Both the position numbers and the translations under genes were made by a program. This document shows, one piece after another, positions 45,016 through 56,769 of a DNA stretch of 64,000 nucleotides. Numbering within the stretch: the first letter of the stretch is position 1; the number at the start of each line of letters is the position of its first letter. The DNA comes from Sorex araneus (lineage: Eukaryota; Chordata; Mammalia; Eulipotyphla; Soricidae). Where the stretch lies: positions 100,289,426 to 100,353,425 of the forward strand of contig NC_073306.1 of the NCBI RefSeq assembly GCF_027595985.1, given 5' to 3'. The notes under the pieces are model-generated. The model did no database searches. It saw only the letters and a list, made by a program, of their open reading frames with translations, and was not told the DNA's origin.

Positions 45016-45029
45016 ATTAAGTAAAGTGC

Positions 45030-45300
45030 TACTCAGGATCTGAGAGATAGCTGAGGTTAAAACTATATGCCTTGCATATTCAAGGACCCAAATTCAATTA
45101 CCAGTTCAATTACTAAATAGGACCCAACCCCAAAACACAGAATTACTAAATTAGCCCAGGTAGCTGTCTTGTACCAAAGGATCTGAGCAGTTACATCATC
45201 CAGCCCTAGTACTGAATCCTCTGATGCAGTTGCCCAGTATCACTGGAGTAGTCCTTAGGCCCCTTAAACATTGACTGGGAAGTTCACCCCCAATAATGCC
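45030..45300 (+). mobile_element. Eroded SINE-like elements
   Basis: 'ggatctgagagatagctgag', 'tgccttgcatattcaagga' and 'gggaagttcacccccaataa' are remnants of one or two old tRNA-SINE copies. Confidence 0.45.
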
Positions 45301-45573
45301 ATTCAAAACTGAATTTATGTGCTAAGATTCAAACACAAGAGATGGAAATCAGTGAATAAGAAAACTAATTCAATAAATACATTTTTAGGGCACAGACACC
45401 AATCTCTGTATTGGATATAAACAAGAGTAGATGAAAAGCAAATAAATAATTCAGATGATTCTGAAGCAAACCATTCTGACTCTAAGAATGAGGTGTGGAA
45501 AATGTCAGGGGGACAGTCTTTGGTAAGCAACACGTGCTCCAAAAACGAGAAACCTAGGCATTTGTATTGAGAA
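45301..45573. other. Unassigned sequence
   Basis: Nothing recognised. Confidence 0.4.
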
Positions 45574-45574
45574 A

Positions 45575-45610
<36 letters not shown>

Positions 45611-45612
45611 CG
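45574..45612. repeat. (TG)n(CG)n alternating purine-pyrimidine run
   Basis: An uninterrupted TG run passes into CGCGCGCG. It is a classic potential Z-DNA tract. Confidence 0.95.
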
Positions 45613-45644
45613 AGCATGCGTCTGTGTTTCACATAAACATCTAT

Positions 45645-45815
45645 GTTGGGGTCAGACATACAGTACAAGGGTTAAGCTGCTTACCTTGCAGGTACTCAAC
45701 CTAGGTTCAACCCCAGGTTCTGCATATACACCCCAGCCCTCCCAGGGTCTCTGAACATAGTCAGAAGTAAGCCAAGCATAGCCAAGCCTGACCCCAAATC
45801 CAAAAAATATATAAA
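45645..45815 (+). mobile_element. Diverged SOR-A SINE
   Basis: The head 'ggggtcagacatacagtaca', 'ccttgcaggtactcaaccta', 'ggttcaaccccag' (B box), and an eroded body and tail. Confidence 0.72.
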
Positions 45816-47310
45816 TTAATAAATATCCTTGTGACCATAAGCAATTTCTTTCCTCTGGTATAGTAATGTGTGTCTATAATTGTAGTTCATTTACTTCTGC
45901 CAGAATCTATTTCACGGTGAGTTTACATCCACTGAAAACCAAAGTGGGTGGATACGTGTGTTTTTGGAAATAAATTTTAGTAATGATTTAAGAAGTACCT
46001 TTTTACAGAAAATTTCTCCCTTGCCCCCTGGACTGCCAGAGGAGACTGTCACAACTTTTCTCCATTTCATCAGAGGAGGATACTTAACTAATGATATTTT
46101 ACTTTAATCAAAAGACTTTCCTTGCAACCATGATATCCATGACCTGCCACCATGTACCATATATTATTTGCTGTCAGCCAAAAGGACCTGTCTAATATTT
46201 TCACTGACATACCAATCTCTTTGTGCAGAATGTTCCATTTGTTCCATCTGTCTACAGTCTCTCCTTTCTTTGTTCTTATAAAAAGCATTTTATAGATACT
46301 TCAGTCTCTATCCAGATTTCTGTGGTAAAGTCAATTTCCCCTTTTTTAAAAATCAAATTTTATTTCAAAAATTAAATTTAAAAAATTAAGTGTAATTGAA
46401 AACTCAAATAGAAGCCCAATTTTAGAACAAATTTAAAATGAAACCAATTCTTAAGATACAACCTGGAAACTATAAGATGTTGAAAGTAGAATTTTGATTT
46501 GTCTTATTAATTATGTCTTCAATGATTAGGAAAGCACCTGTTGTATAATGTAATGTGGGATAAATTATTTAAGATCTATGTTTTACTCTATTCTGTTTTA
46601 TCCTTTCATTGTTGTAAAAAAATTATAAATTCACTTTATCTAAGTCTGATTATGGTTGTTGCCTACTTTTCTACTTCTTATTCAGGTTTTTTTTTTTTTT
46701 TTTAAGGATCAGGAATTTTGCCACAGTGTAGACAGATGACAATACTTGGAAGTTGTTTGCTATAATTGAAATGCAATGTTTAGTACCAATATTAGATATT
46801 TGAGGGGAAATAAAAGCTATTGGAAGAGGATGCCTTAGCTTTCCTGACCTAAATGTACCAGTTTTTACCTCATTAGAATTCTATTTATACAAGTGTATTC
46901 GCATCTCTGTGGCTTTTCTCATAGCTCAAATTATCCTTCATTACTTAGAGGCCCATCTTCCAACTAATACATTTTATTAACATTCAGCAAACCAAGAATG
47001 TTTTAACTTGTCAGGTACCTCAAGTTAATAAGTTAGGAAAGTAATAATTTTCCATCTTCAGAGCTACCCAGGAGTGTATTACTTTCCAATACAGAAAGGT
47101 AATTTTGGCAGGCGTTCAATTGGCTCAACAATTCTCTTAAACAAAATCTTAATGCTAATTTTCTCCCTGGCTGGCAAATTCATCATGACAGTCTTCTCAG
47201 CATTCTGCCTTCCAAGTAGCAAACAACACAACTTGAAAATTCACCTGAAAAATCATAGCTTGAAAGCAGTAATTCTAGCAGAAGGTTGGCTTGGGAGTGT
47301 GCAGAGAATG
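45816..47310. other. Unassigned AT-rich sequence, 1.5 kb
   Basis: No repeat or exon recognised apart from a T-run at 46686-46703. Confidence 0.4.
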
Positions 47311-47556
47311 CACTGTAGCACTGTTGTCCCATTGTTCATAGATTTCTTGAGCAGGCACTAGTAAAGTCTCTGTTGTGAAACTTGTTGTTACTGTTTTTGG
47401 CATATCGAATATGCCACAGGTAGCTTGCCAGGTTCTGTTGTGTGGGCGGGATACTTTCGATAGCTTGCCGGGCTCTCTGAGAGGGCAAGAGGAATCAAAC
47501 CCGGGTTGACCACATGCAAGACAAATGCCCTACCCACTGTGCTATTGCTCCAGTCC
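47311..47556 (-). mobile_element. SOR-R SINE
   Basis: A full antisense copy from 'cactgtagcactgttgtccc' to head complement 'ctattgctccagtcc'. 'gcagagaat' occurs just before it and again at 47583, but the spacing does not make a clean TSD. Confidence 0.9.
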
Positions 47557-48500
47557 TAGAATATTGTAAGAATTGTAAGAATGCAGAGAATAGACCCTGA
47601 AAATACAGTTGCCTCCATTCTTGAAGTGGGGAAGAAGCAGAGGTGCAGCTTCTGGTTCTCTCCTGGGTGGATTATATTTCCCAACGCCAACCCATTTCAG
47701 AGAGGATGCCCTGAATTGTTCTTTCATCCTCCTCCATTTGAGCCAAACGTTCTTACTGCTTCTAAATAGTTTCTAAACAGAATACTCTGCTATAGATTAT
47801 CATAAGATATGCAAAATGATTCTGCAGTAAAAAATCTGCCAATTTATGGCATAGTTTGCAAAAAAAAAAGTTTTTCTTTTGCGCATCATTTCTAAGGACT
47901 GTCTTCCAAAACTGTCATTTGTTCAGAGCATCACATTGTATCAGATTCATTGCTTTCAAAAGCTCATCAAAGATACCATGGGAATCTACTGTCCATGCTA
48001 CTCCCCATTCCCTAATATAACAAAATGATCAAGGAGGGGGTTCAGTGTACGTCTGAATTGGTGACACAATTCTTATTTTCATAATTCTTTTAGTGACAAC
48101 TTCAATTATAAAGCTTCTTTCACATAAAAGCAAATCTCCTAAAATGGTTATTGAGAGCCACTGTGCGCAGGTTCAGGACAACTGAAGGAAGTGGAAGATC
48201 ATAGGTAGAATTCATTATATCCATATTCCTGAAGATAGTTCGTTAATCTCACATCTAGAATGAGATCTCAGCTAAGTCCAATAGCTCAGGCAACTCTCTG
48301 ATACACCTCTATTCCTCATCTATAAAGCAGTGATATTAGAACACAACCATGACCTTTTGCTATGAGGATCAGAATAGAACAGAAAGTTTAATAATACATC
48401 TAATTGTTGCTATGTATGGTGCATATAATTGTAGCATTTCTATACTTAGTCTGAGCTGTGACAAAATAAACTCACTCTTTTCTGTATAGTTTAGTATTTC
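47557..48500. other. Unassigned sequence
   Basis: Nothing recognised. Confidence 0.4.
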
Positions 48501-48549
48501 TAGTTGAATTATGATTCACTTAGATACTAACACTGATCATATTAAGCTT

Positions 48550-48696
48550 ATGAAGTAAGAATATTGATAGGGATGCAAATTGGTAAAGCCATTATGAAAA
48601 ATAGCATAGAAATTTTTCCAAAAAAGATGCTAAGAAGAGAAATGCCATGTAACCCATCTACTTCATATCTAGGAATTTGACAAAAGCCATTTTGTA
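48550..48696 (+). mobile_element. Old L1 fragment
   Basis: 'gatgcaaattggtaaagcca' and 'ctacttcatatctaggaatt' match the ORF2 C-terminal region of old L1 elements. A SOR-A SINE adjoins it. Confidence 0.6.
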
Positions 48697-48852
48697 ATAA
48701 TTTAGGCCACACAGCAGTGCTCAGGGATTACTCCCTGATTAACACTGGTGGATCACTTTTAGTGCTCAGGGACCATGCTGTACCAGGGATCAAAGTCAGG
48801 GCTCTTGCATGCACAAATAAGCTCTAGACCTCTGATCTATCTTTTCAGCCTC
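48697..48852 (-). mobile_element. Diverged SOR-A SINE
   Basis: Antisense copy with 'aggccacacagcagtgctca', 'cagggatcaaagtcagggct' and head 'ctatcttttcagcctc'. Confidence 0.7.
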
Positions 48853-48961
48853 AATATATATATTGAGTAACAATATATATGTGTATATATGTGTACATAT
48901 ACACATACGCATATATATGCATTAATATATACACTTGTGTGTATATATTTATTTATTTATA
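48853..48961. repeat. (TA)n/(TG)n-rich simple sequence
   Basis: Mixed atatat and gtgtat runs between two SINEs. Confidence 0.85.
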
Positions 48962-48971
48962 TACATAAACT

Positions 48972-49209
48972 GGGACCAGAGCAATAGCACAGTGGGTAGG
49001 GCATTTGCCTTGCACATGGCCGACCTGAGTTCTATTCCTCTCAGAGAGCCCAGCAAGCTACTGAGAGTATCCCGCCAGCACAGCAGAGCCTGGCAAGCTA
49101 CCAGTGGCATATTCGATATGCCAAAAATAGTAACAAGTCTCACAATAGAGACGCTACTGGTGCCTGCTCGAGCAAATTGATGAACAACAGGATGACAGTG
49201 CTGCAGTGC
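48972..49209 (+). mobile_element. SOR-R SINE
   Basis: A copy with a ~15-bp deletion after the B box ('ttctattcctctcagagagc') and tail 'gacagtgctgcagtgc'. The perfect TSD 'tacataaact' lies at 48962-48971 and 49210-49219. Confidence 0.93.
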
Positions 49210-49332
49210 TACATAAACTTGAAAAGGGTATTTGTCCTCAGTGTCATTCATCATTATATAATTCACAATATTCATCAGTTTAAATGAATTTAAATGACCA
49301 TCAAGGAACAGAGCAGTGGGTGAGGAGAATGA

Positions 49333-49435
49333 ACCAGAACTAGAAAAATAGCACAAAGGATGAAAGTGCATGCTTTGAATGGCATCTCCAATCAATCACC
49401 AGCACTGTGTGCTCCCCCAGATAACTAGACACTGA
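49333..49435 (+). mobile_element. Eroded SOR-A SINE head
   Basis: 'aactagaaaaatagcacaaa' and 'caatcaccagcactgtgtgc' are the remaining recognisable parts. Confidence 0.5.
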
Positions 49436-50059
49436 GCAACCTCGCCCATTGGAGATGGACTTACAACCTCCAGAATTACGAGAAATAACTTTGCTAATTA
49501 AGTTACTTAATCTATGACTTTTCTATTATAGTTGACAAAACTACCAGGTTAAACTCAAAATTTTGGGTCTTTCTTTAAATTGTTATTCAAGCAGTTGATG
49601 CTTTCACCCTACAACTCCTCATATTTTATATCATCTCAGTTTCATATGATTATAATTACCTCCTACTGAGATCTTGATAACCCCACCAGAAAGAAAAAAT
49701 CTGTATTCTCTAGTTATCAAGAAGTCTACATAATCCCAAGAAAAGCCTCATTTGGGTCATTGGACCACTCAGTGGCCAGTCTTTCGCAGAAGAAAGATTA
49801 TAAACCTAAGAAACACATAGAGTAATGGTAATCACAGTTCACTACAAATGCTCCCCCTTCCATGATGGCAAAGTGCATCATGCAATTTTTGTTCTAAAGT
49901 ATCTTAGCTAAATCCCCATACTTTCATCATAACTTGCTAGACCTTATACAAATGACTCCCCATTCCAAACTCAAGGTCTGTAATGAGCCATATAATTTAA
50001 CAGACCCTGGACAGACCTTCTGTGCACTGTCACCAAAAGCATTTAAAATAATTTTTAGG
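49436..50059. other. Unassigned sequence
   Basis: A short 'ctccagaattacgagaaataa' near 49470 hints at an LTR end. Nothing else is recognised. Confidence 0.35.
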
Positions 50060-50180
50060 GTCTGGAGAGATGGTACAGGGAATAGCACTCTTCCCTTGCA
50101 TGTGGTGGATCATGGCTCATCCCCTGGTACCACAAAGATCCCTGGATAACCAGGCATAACCCCAAAACAACAACAGAAAA
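50060..50180 (+). mobile_element. SOR-A SINE, internally deleted
   Basis: The head 'ggtctggagagatggtacag', 'cttcccttgcatgtgg' and a shortened body ending 'ggcataaccccaaaacaac'. Confidence 0.7.
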
Positions 50181-50294
50181 TAGTTATTTATGTTGTAATA
50201 GCAGAAGTTACTTCTAAAAATTCATATCCTTTTATATTCCTTATATTTCAATAAAATCAAGGTATAATTTTATCTTTTTAAATAAACTATATAT

Positions 50295-50530
50295 ATATAT
50301 AATCTCCTCATTGGCCACTCTCCAGAACTCACAGCTGCTTCTGTAAGGGAGCATAAAATGAGGACCCCATAACCATGCCACCAGACTCTGCACCAGGAGT
50401 GCCCAGATGGGGGTGGGTGAGATCCCTCCCTGCCCCAAGGGACCCAGCCCTGGCAGCCGACCTCCACTACCCAATCGCTGCCATGCTCCAAGGCGCTTCC
50501 CACATGCTTGGGCTGAACCTCATGCATGAG
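50295..50530. other. GC-rich island of unknown origin upstream of a composite element
   Basis: About 235 bp of markedly GC-rich sequence in AT-rich surroundings, including 'ccctgccccaagggacccag'. It lies 70 bp upstream of a composite RTE-tailed element in the same relative position as the GC-rich part of the 14.7-15.3 kb copy. I could not see clear sequence identity between the two. Confidence 0.45.
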
Positions 50531-50599
50531 TGAAAATATTCCTGGATACATCATCATAGAGGAATATATATATGTATGTATGTATATATATATACATAT
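50531..50599. repeat. (TA)n/(TATG)n simple repeat
   Basis: Runs of tatatg and tatgta between the GC-rich island and the composite element. Confidence 0.85.
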
Positions 50600-50877
50600 G
50601 CATATGTATATGCGCCTCTTGGAGAGCTCAGCAAGCTACGGAGAGTATCCCATCCGCACAGAAGAACCTGGCAAGCTCCCTGTGGCATATTCGATATGCC
50701 AAATACTGTAACAATAACAGGTCTCATTTCCCTGACACTGGAAAGAGCCTCCCATCGTTGGGAAAAAACAAGTAAGGAGAGGCTGCTAAGATCTCAGGGC
50801 TGGGATGAATGGAGACGTTACTGGCACCCGCTCAAGTAAATCGATGAACAACGGGATGACAGTGATACAGTGACTTT
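50600..50877 (+). mobile_element. Composite RTE-tailed element, sense copy
   Basis: It starts in the doubled modules ('gagagctcagcaagctacgg'), then 'gccaaatactgtaacaataa', the family-specific block 'aggtctcatttccctgacac ... ggagaggctgctaagatctc' and the RTE-like end. In frame, that end reads D-E-W-R-R-Y-W as in the RTE protein C-terminus. The tail is 'gacagtgatacagtga'. Confidence 0.82.
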
Positions 50878-50959
50878 GTTATAGAGTGATATATATATAT
50901 ATGATCAATGTTTTGTCCTCAACTAAACAACTATCGAAAAATTTAAGACTTCAAAAATT

Positions 50960-51130
50960 TTTACCAATTTTTTTATTTTTTTTATTATTAAAGCTTGAGT
51001 AATATGGTTATAGCAGTGTTTAAATTTATGGTTTTGATAGTGTTTTGCATCCAACTACCACGGGAATGCCCACAACCCTCCTCCTCACCCTATTATCACC
51101 TCTAAACTGACAGGGACACATAGCCCCACT
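50960..51130 (-). mobile_element. Possible antisense LINE 3' end
   Basis: A T-rich start followed by a pyrimidine-rich 'accctcctcctcaccctatt' has the layout of an antisense L1 3' UTR. Sequence identity with the other L1 ends is not clear. Confidence 0.3.
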
Positions 51131-51984
51131 GTTTGTTGATTGACAGTCGTGATCTGAGTTCATACATTGTAAGACTTTTCTTTTTAATCACAGAAGCTAA
51201 TATTGTGAGAGCCCCATTTGTTCCATCGGCTTAATATTAAACAAGGCAGAAATAGCTTTTGCAATAGGATGCCACTTTTAATCATGCTACACATTTAATC
51301 GTTATTATAAATTCATGAAATTTCTACCACACTTTATTTAAATCAGCCTACTAGTTTAACATGAAAGACTGACATTTTCGCCTGACACTTGGTAGAGTTT
51401 TCTAGATGGTTGCAGTAATGAAGTTAAGTTCACACTTCACGGTGGATAAGAAACTTTTATTTAGAGTTTACAGAATCAGAGTATTGCATAGTGGTAAACA
51501 TTTAAAGAATGTGGGCACATAAAGTCACCTATGTTGGCAGTTTTCTTTCATATCAGGCTTCACTAGCTCAGAGACAATACAGGAAATGATCATGAAACCT
51601 GCTCCTCAGAGAATATTTAAATTTTGGGGGAGACAATTACCATAAAGAAAGTTGTGCAGGCTCTTGTCAAAAGTGAGAGAGGATGGATGAATCAGCTTTG
51701 TCATGTAGTAGTTTGTGTAACACTAATAAAATCACTTTGCCTTTTAGAGGCCTGAAAGGTGATCACAGTGTGGATGTGAGTGTAAATGAGTATGCTAATG
51801 TGCTTAGTATCATGTACAGTCTATTTTAAATGCACAATACATGCTAGCTTCTTTGCACTCCTTAAAATTGAGAAATAGGCCAAGAAAAACAAAAGGGTAT
51901 GTTCAAGAACCACCTGCCTAGATGATTTTATTCTGTTAGAAGAAATGTCACAGGATCCAAACTCTGCCTCCAAATCCTACCCAT
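51131..51984. other. Unassigned AT-rich sequence
   Basis: Nothing recognised. Confidence 0.4.
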
Positions 51985-52850
51985 TTCTTGACTACACCTG
52001 AAGAAGATAAACCTAGAAGAATTCACTGTCCTTCCTCTAGCCATTTCTTTCCTTGTGTTTCTCAATTACACCGTAATGAGCCTCCCCCACTAAGAGAAAA
52101 CATTGTAAATGATATTAGTAATGACCTCTCCTGGCAGCTCCCCTTCGATAGTCCTCTCCGTGATTTCAGTCAATCCTCTGGCCTTGGACACTATCAATTC
52201 ACCAGTGTCTAGCCCCCAACTCTTATTTTATCTTACTTCTCTTCCCTAAGCTTCAGGCTCTTATATACAATAGCCTGCTCCAAGTACTTGCCCGGATGTA
52301 TGACAGACTTCAGAACTGAAGATGTTCAACCCTAAACTCCTAATCTCCCCCTTTAAAACCTGCTCCTCCTGTAATCTTCCCATTACAGTCAAAGGAAATT
52401 CCATCCTTTCTGTTGCACAGAACAAATACTTGAAGGCATTTATATCATTGAGCTTTTGCAGAATTATGTGACTGCAACAACCATAAAAACAAAATCTCTC
52501 CTGTTTACAAAACATTTATTACTTGCTCATGTTACATATCAACAGTGGGTGAGTTATGGCTTTGTTTCTTACTGTCTTTGCTCCAGGGTACAAAATGAAA
52601 GAGCAACGCCACCAGCACATTCATCTATACCTGCCGAAATACAGAAGGAGCCCCACACTGTACCGTTAACAAATTCTGCTAGAAAGAGCACATTACTTCC
52701 CTTCCTAATTCACTTACCAGCAAAATTCACTTGTGTTATCCCAAAGTGGGAATGAGAGGGAAGAAATGGGAATATGGGAAAAGGGAGTGATAACAAAGAA
52801 ATTCTCCCCAGAGTTCATGGGCCCAGTTGGAAAGATCTGCAAATATTTTG

Positions 52851-53043
52851 GCTGGAGCTGGAGGGATAGTATAGTACATAGGGCACTTTTCTTGCATGCA
52901 GTCAACCCAGGTTTGATCCCTGGCACACATTATGGTCCCCTCAAACTCTATCAGTAGTGATCCCTGAGTACAAAGCCAGGATAAAGTCCTGAGCATGGTG
53001 ACTGTGACACAAAACAAAACAACACACACACAAACAAAAGCCA
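52851..53043 (+). mobile_element. SOR-A SINE in L2
   Basis: A diverged body with an (AAAC)/(CA)-rich tail. The perfect TSD 'gcaaatattttg' lies at 52839-52850 and 53044-53055. Confidence 0.92.
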
Positions 53044-53736
53044 GCAAATATTTTGTCAAAAAAAATTACCTTTGACTCCTTTGTTTCAGATCTAATATGC
53101 AATCTATCAGAAAATCCTATGTTTTCTATCTTTAAAATATATCTAGAATGCAACCATTTTTCAGTCACCTTCATTGTCACCTCCCTGGTTTAAAACTCTA
53201 CCATCTCAGTCCTCTATGCTGCAGTCACCCCCAACAAGTCTTTCCACTTATCAGGTCACCCCTCAGCTTGAACCCTTTGAGAGATTTCCATTTCTTTCAA
53301 ATCAAGTCACCTAGGGGCCAAAATTGTCATTTAGGAGTAATTCATATGTTTTGCAAGCGTGAGACCCTAGGTTTGACCTTCAGAATAACAAGAACAAATT
53401 AAAAACTCATCACTAGAGGCAATGTGTTACACACATTATTTATCCAACATGTCTCATTTCTTTCCTGATGTAATACCCTGTTCCCTCCACCACAATTCCC
53501 AGGCCTTTGCACTAGTTCTAAAAGTTTTACTTGGAAATCTCCTCCCTTAGATAGATAGACTCCTGGCTTACTGCTTCCTATTCAGCCGTGCAGTGTACTT
53601 TCTTATGAAACCTTTCATGATCACCGCATTGAAAAGTTCAGCTCCTTCCTCCCTGCTAATTTTTTTTCTCAGATATGACATATAAAAATGTTACCACAAA
53701 TTATTACAAACATCCTCTTCGAGAAGCAGAGTAGGA

Positions 53737-54053
53737 CAGTGTTCTTCAACTTTAGTGAGAATAGCGGAATTGAGCCACACCCAGCTATACTCAGTGATCA
53801 CTCCTGGGCTGTGGGGGGTGATGGGTGGTGTTGGGTATTAAATTGAACTCAGCTGCATGAAAGACAAGTGCCTTATCTCTTATACTATCTCTCTGGCCTT
53901 CTTAAGCCATTTTAAATCCATAGACTATAAAAACCCGACCTACATAATGGCCCATGAACTGGCTTTATAAGCTAAGTGATAGACCAGTGATTTTCAACTT
54001 TCGTACATCTGCAGACTGGCAATAGTCTGTGGACCAATGGTTGAAGAATACCA
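53737..54053. mobile_element. Candidate hAT-like MITE, interrupted by a SINE
   Basis: The start 'cagtgttcttcaac' and the end 'ggttgaagaatacca' form imperfect terminal inverted repeats. The flanks 'gagtagga' (53729-53736) and 'gagtagaa' (54054-54061) agree at 7 of 8 bases, as for the 8-bp duplications of hAT transposons. It interrupts the L2. A second start-like sequence, 'cagtgattttcaactttcgt' at 53976, leaves open a shorter element (53976-54053). No transposase is present. Confidence 0.45.
53769..53899 (-). mobile_element. Diverged SOR-A SINE
   Basis: Antisense copy with 'gagccacacccagctatact', a G-rich insertion and head 'ctatctctctggcc'. It lacks a T-rich tail. Confidence 0.72.
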
Positions 54054-54261
54054 GAGTAGAACACATTGCATTTCTAATTACTATGCAATTTATTATTCTT
54101 TTGTCTATTATCCTACTGTCTGCTAAAATATAAACCTCAAAGGCAGAATCTATTTCAGTCTTCAGTGCACCTAGACACATCTAAATAGATTTCTACTGAA
54201 ATCTGGATCACTGTTGAGCACATGATAGGAAATTTAATATTTGTTCAATGAATTAATTGAA

Positions 54262-55288
54262 AGAATTAATAAATCTTGCATGATTTCCTTACTGTCTTAT
54301 CAATTTCCTTTTCTAATGATGTGAAATTTACTTGATCCATTGCTCAATACATATTCAAATTTAGTATAGATTGCTAACATCGAAATTCCTTATTGTTCAT
54401 TAAGTTTTATAGTACCCTGCTTATTTCACAAAGAAAAGACAAGGTTTGGATCAACTAAAAAGAGGTTATTTTGGCTAAGAAAATTCTTTGCTATTTCTTA
54501 AATTTCATTATAACATTAATATTAATATTTAGAAACACTTGATTCCTTTTGTAGTTGCTCTCAGACTTGGGGAGTATATAAAAAAGGAATACATATTTTA
54601 GAACAAAGCTTGAGTCTCTAAGACTTTGAAATAAGAACCAAAGGAACTCATTTTAATTATAATCATTTTTAAAGCAACAAGAAGATATATACAAAATAAA
54701 TAGCTCAGTACAAAGGAAAAATGATAAATGATATACAGATAATGCTGTTGTTTTTATTTTAAATAAGACCCTATGGTTAAGCTGAGATATTTTTATAGTT
54801 CCTTAGACTCCTTGGAGAAAATCCAATTTATTTTTTTAATGGTTTCCTTTATATATTTTCAAAATAAATTGAGCTAATCACCCTGTTATTTTACATGCCA
54901 TCACTGATAGTCTCACCCAATTGCTTCATATAGTAATAGAAATCAAAATACTTAACCAGAGTGAAATACCCATGAAAACAAAAAGTCACTAGTAAAATTA
55001 ATGGATGAAAAATAAAATTGAATTTGTAGCTACACGGGTTCTGCATATAATAAACCAAATTTCATTAATAAATTTTTGGAATTGGCTAAGACCAAATATG
55101 TGTCTCTTGTATAACCAGATATAAATATTGAGTGAGGCAGTGGGAATGAGATTATTGAGCAAAATTTACAACAGCATCAAAATAAATAGTAGCCATATCT
55201 AAAAAAAGCTTTTAATAGCTAAAATGCTATTTGCCCAACCAAATTCATAAGTCACATATGAAAAAAATAAAAAATAAAAAAAACTCAT
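54262..55288. other. Unassigned AT-rich sequence, 1 kb
   Basis: Nothing recognised. Confidence 0.4.
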
Positions 55289-55430
55289 GGGGCCAGGGCG
55301 AATAGTGAATTTGCCTTGCACATAACCAACCCAGGTTTGATCCCCAGTATTCTTTACGGTTTTCTGAGCACCGCCAGGTGTAATTTCTGAACTCAAAATT
55401 AGGAGTAACCCCTGGTGTGTCCCAAACATC
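55289..55430 (+). mobile_element. Diverged SOR-A SINE
   Basis: The head 'ggggccagggcgaatagtga', B box 'ggtttgatccc' and body 'gcaccgccaggtgtaatttc' are clear. The tail is replaced by a G-rich run at 55440-55460. Confidence 0.8.
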
Positions 55431-55499
55431 CTTCTGGTGTGGCGGGGGCGGGGGGGGGGTGGAAACAATGGAAAGAAGCTCATCAGGAAATAAAACAAT

Positions 55500-55895
55500 A
55501 TTTTATATTTAGATATTGGAACATTGGTCCTGGGTTATGAAATGAGAATGCCAAGGAAAGAAGAATTGGGTTGGGGAAGAAGGAAGGAGGAAGCTGATTA
55601 GTAATAACGTAGGGGTGTTGGTCAAGAATCTTGGATGTTTTGATGATGTAGAAGTAAGGTAATATGTGTATCAAAACCATAAGAATTACACTACTGTAAG
55701 CATGTGACTCAACTTATAATGAATAATTTTTTTAAGTGTGTCAAGGAGGTGGTGTCAGGAGAGGGAAGGAATCTTTGGTGGGAGGACATAGCACTGGTAG
55801 CAGGTTTGGAGTTGGACACTAAATGCCTGAAAATCTGTTTTTGACAGCTTTGTAAAATATGAATGCCTAAATAAAATAAATTTATTTTAAAAATA
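55500..55895 (+). mobile_element. L1-like 3' end relic of another subfamily
   Basis: It ends with 'ggtgggaggacatagcactg', then 'gacagctttgtaaaatatga' and an A/T-rich tail. It parallels the unit at 35500-35768 in layout. Confidence 0.4.
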
Positions 55896-55899
55896 AGAA

Positions 55900-56750
55900 A
55901 CCTTCACCACAAAATCAGAACCCTCGTATACTACGGTATGATAGAACTGTAATATGGCAGAGTTTATCAGCTTGTCAGGGTAAATACAGAGTTAATGTGT
56001 GGTCTAACAACTCCACTTTTAGGTTTTATACCCAAGAGAAATGAAAATGTGCCCACACAAGGACTTAGACATGAGTTTTAATATTAGTGCTAATTTTAAT
56101 TAATCATAGCAAAAAATAGAAATAAATTGTAAATTATGGAATGAATGGATGAAGTAAATCTGGGACATCTTTAAAATGGAATATTATCTATCCGTTAAAA
56201 AAGGTACTGGGGCTGGAGCAATAGTACAGCAGGTAGGGCATTTGCCTTGCACGCGGCCGACCCGTGTTCCATTCCCAGCATCCCGTATGGTCCCCTGAGC
56301 ACCGCAAGGAGTAATTCCTGATTGCCAAGCCAGGAGTAACCCTGTGCATTGCCGGGTGTGACCCAAAAAGCAAAAAAATAAAATAAAAAAGAAAGGAAGA
56401 AAGAAAGAAAGAAAGAAATTAAAAAGATAAGTTACTAATACAAACTAAGACACAAATAAAATATGCTACATGAGAGAAGCTAGTCATAGGAGCCACATCT
56501 TTTATTACTCCATTTATCTACTGTGTTCTAGAAAAAGCAAATCTATAGAGATGTGCACAAGGTACATTAAAGATTGTCCAGGTTTAGGGTGAGTAAGAGG
56601 CCTAAAGAAGTTAGAAGGGATTCCCTTTGGACTAAAAAAAGTTTTAAAATTCATTGTAGTATGGTTGCACAATTCCTGTAAATATACTTAAAAAAAACCA
56701 TTGAATTGTATATCTTACATGAATAAATTGTATTGCACACATACAATACA
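55900..56750 (+). mobile_element. Ancient L1M (L1ME-like) 3' end
   Basis: The ORF2 end ('ccacttttaggttttatacc', 'aatggaatattatctatccg') is followed by the old L1M 3' UTR ('agagaagctagtcataggag', 'cattgaattgtatatcttac'). A SOR-A SINE lies within it. Confidence 0.7.
56209..56418 (+). mobile_element. SOR-A SINE with (GAAA)n tail
   Basis: A consensus-like copy with retained CpGs in 'gcacgcggccgacccg', ending in A-runs and (GAAA)n. A rough TSD 'ttaaaaaaggta' / 'ttaaaaagataa' flanks it. Confidence 0.92.
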
Positions 56751-56769
56751 AGAATGTCTACAAGTTCAA

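Larger units (their letters stand above)
51985..54260 (+). mobile_element. LINE2 (L2) relic, interrupted
   Basis: An ancient mammalian L2. The segment 52090-52220 corresponds to the RT region ending in an FDT-like motif. The segment 52240-52430 gives '...cctaaactcctaatctcccc' and the following conserved stretch. The segment 53100-53300 holds 'tggtttaaaactctacc', and 53490-53660 holds 'ggcctttgcactagttct'. The end at 54070-54255 has 'taaacctcaaaggcagaatc' and 'aatatttgttcaatgaatta'. A SOR-A SINE (52851-53043) and a MITE-like unit (53729-54061) interrupt it, and 52450-52830 is not clearly L2. Confidence 0.7.

Noticed and set aside
48949-49395. 148-codon minus-strand frame
   Set aside because: Mostly antisense SOR-R SINE. 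The same peptide pieces recur wherever this SINE is antisense.
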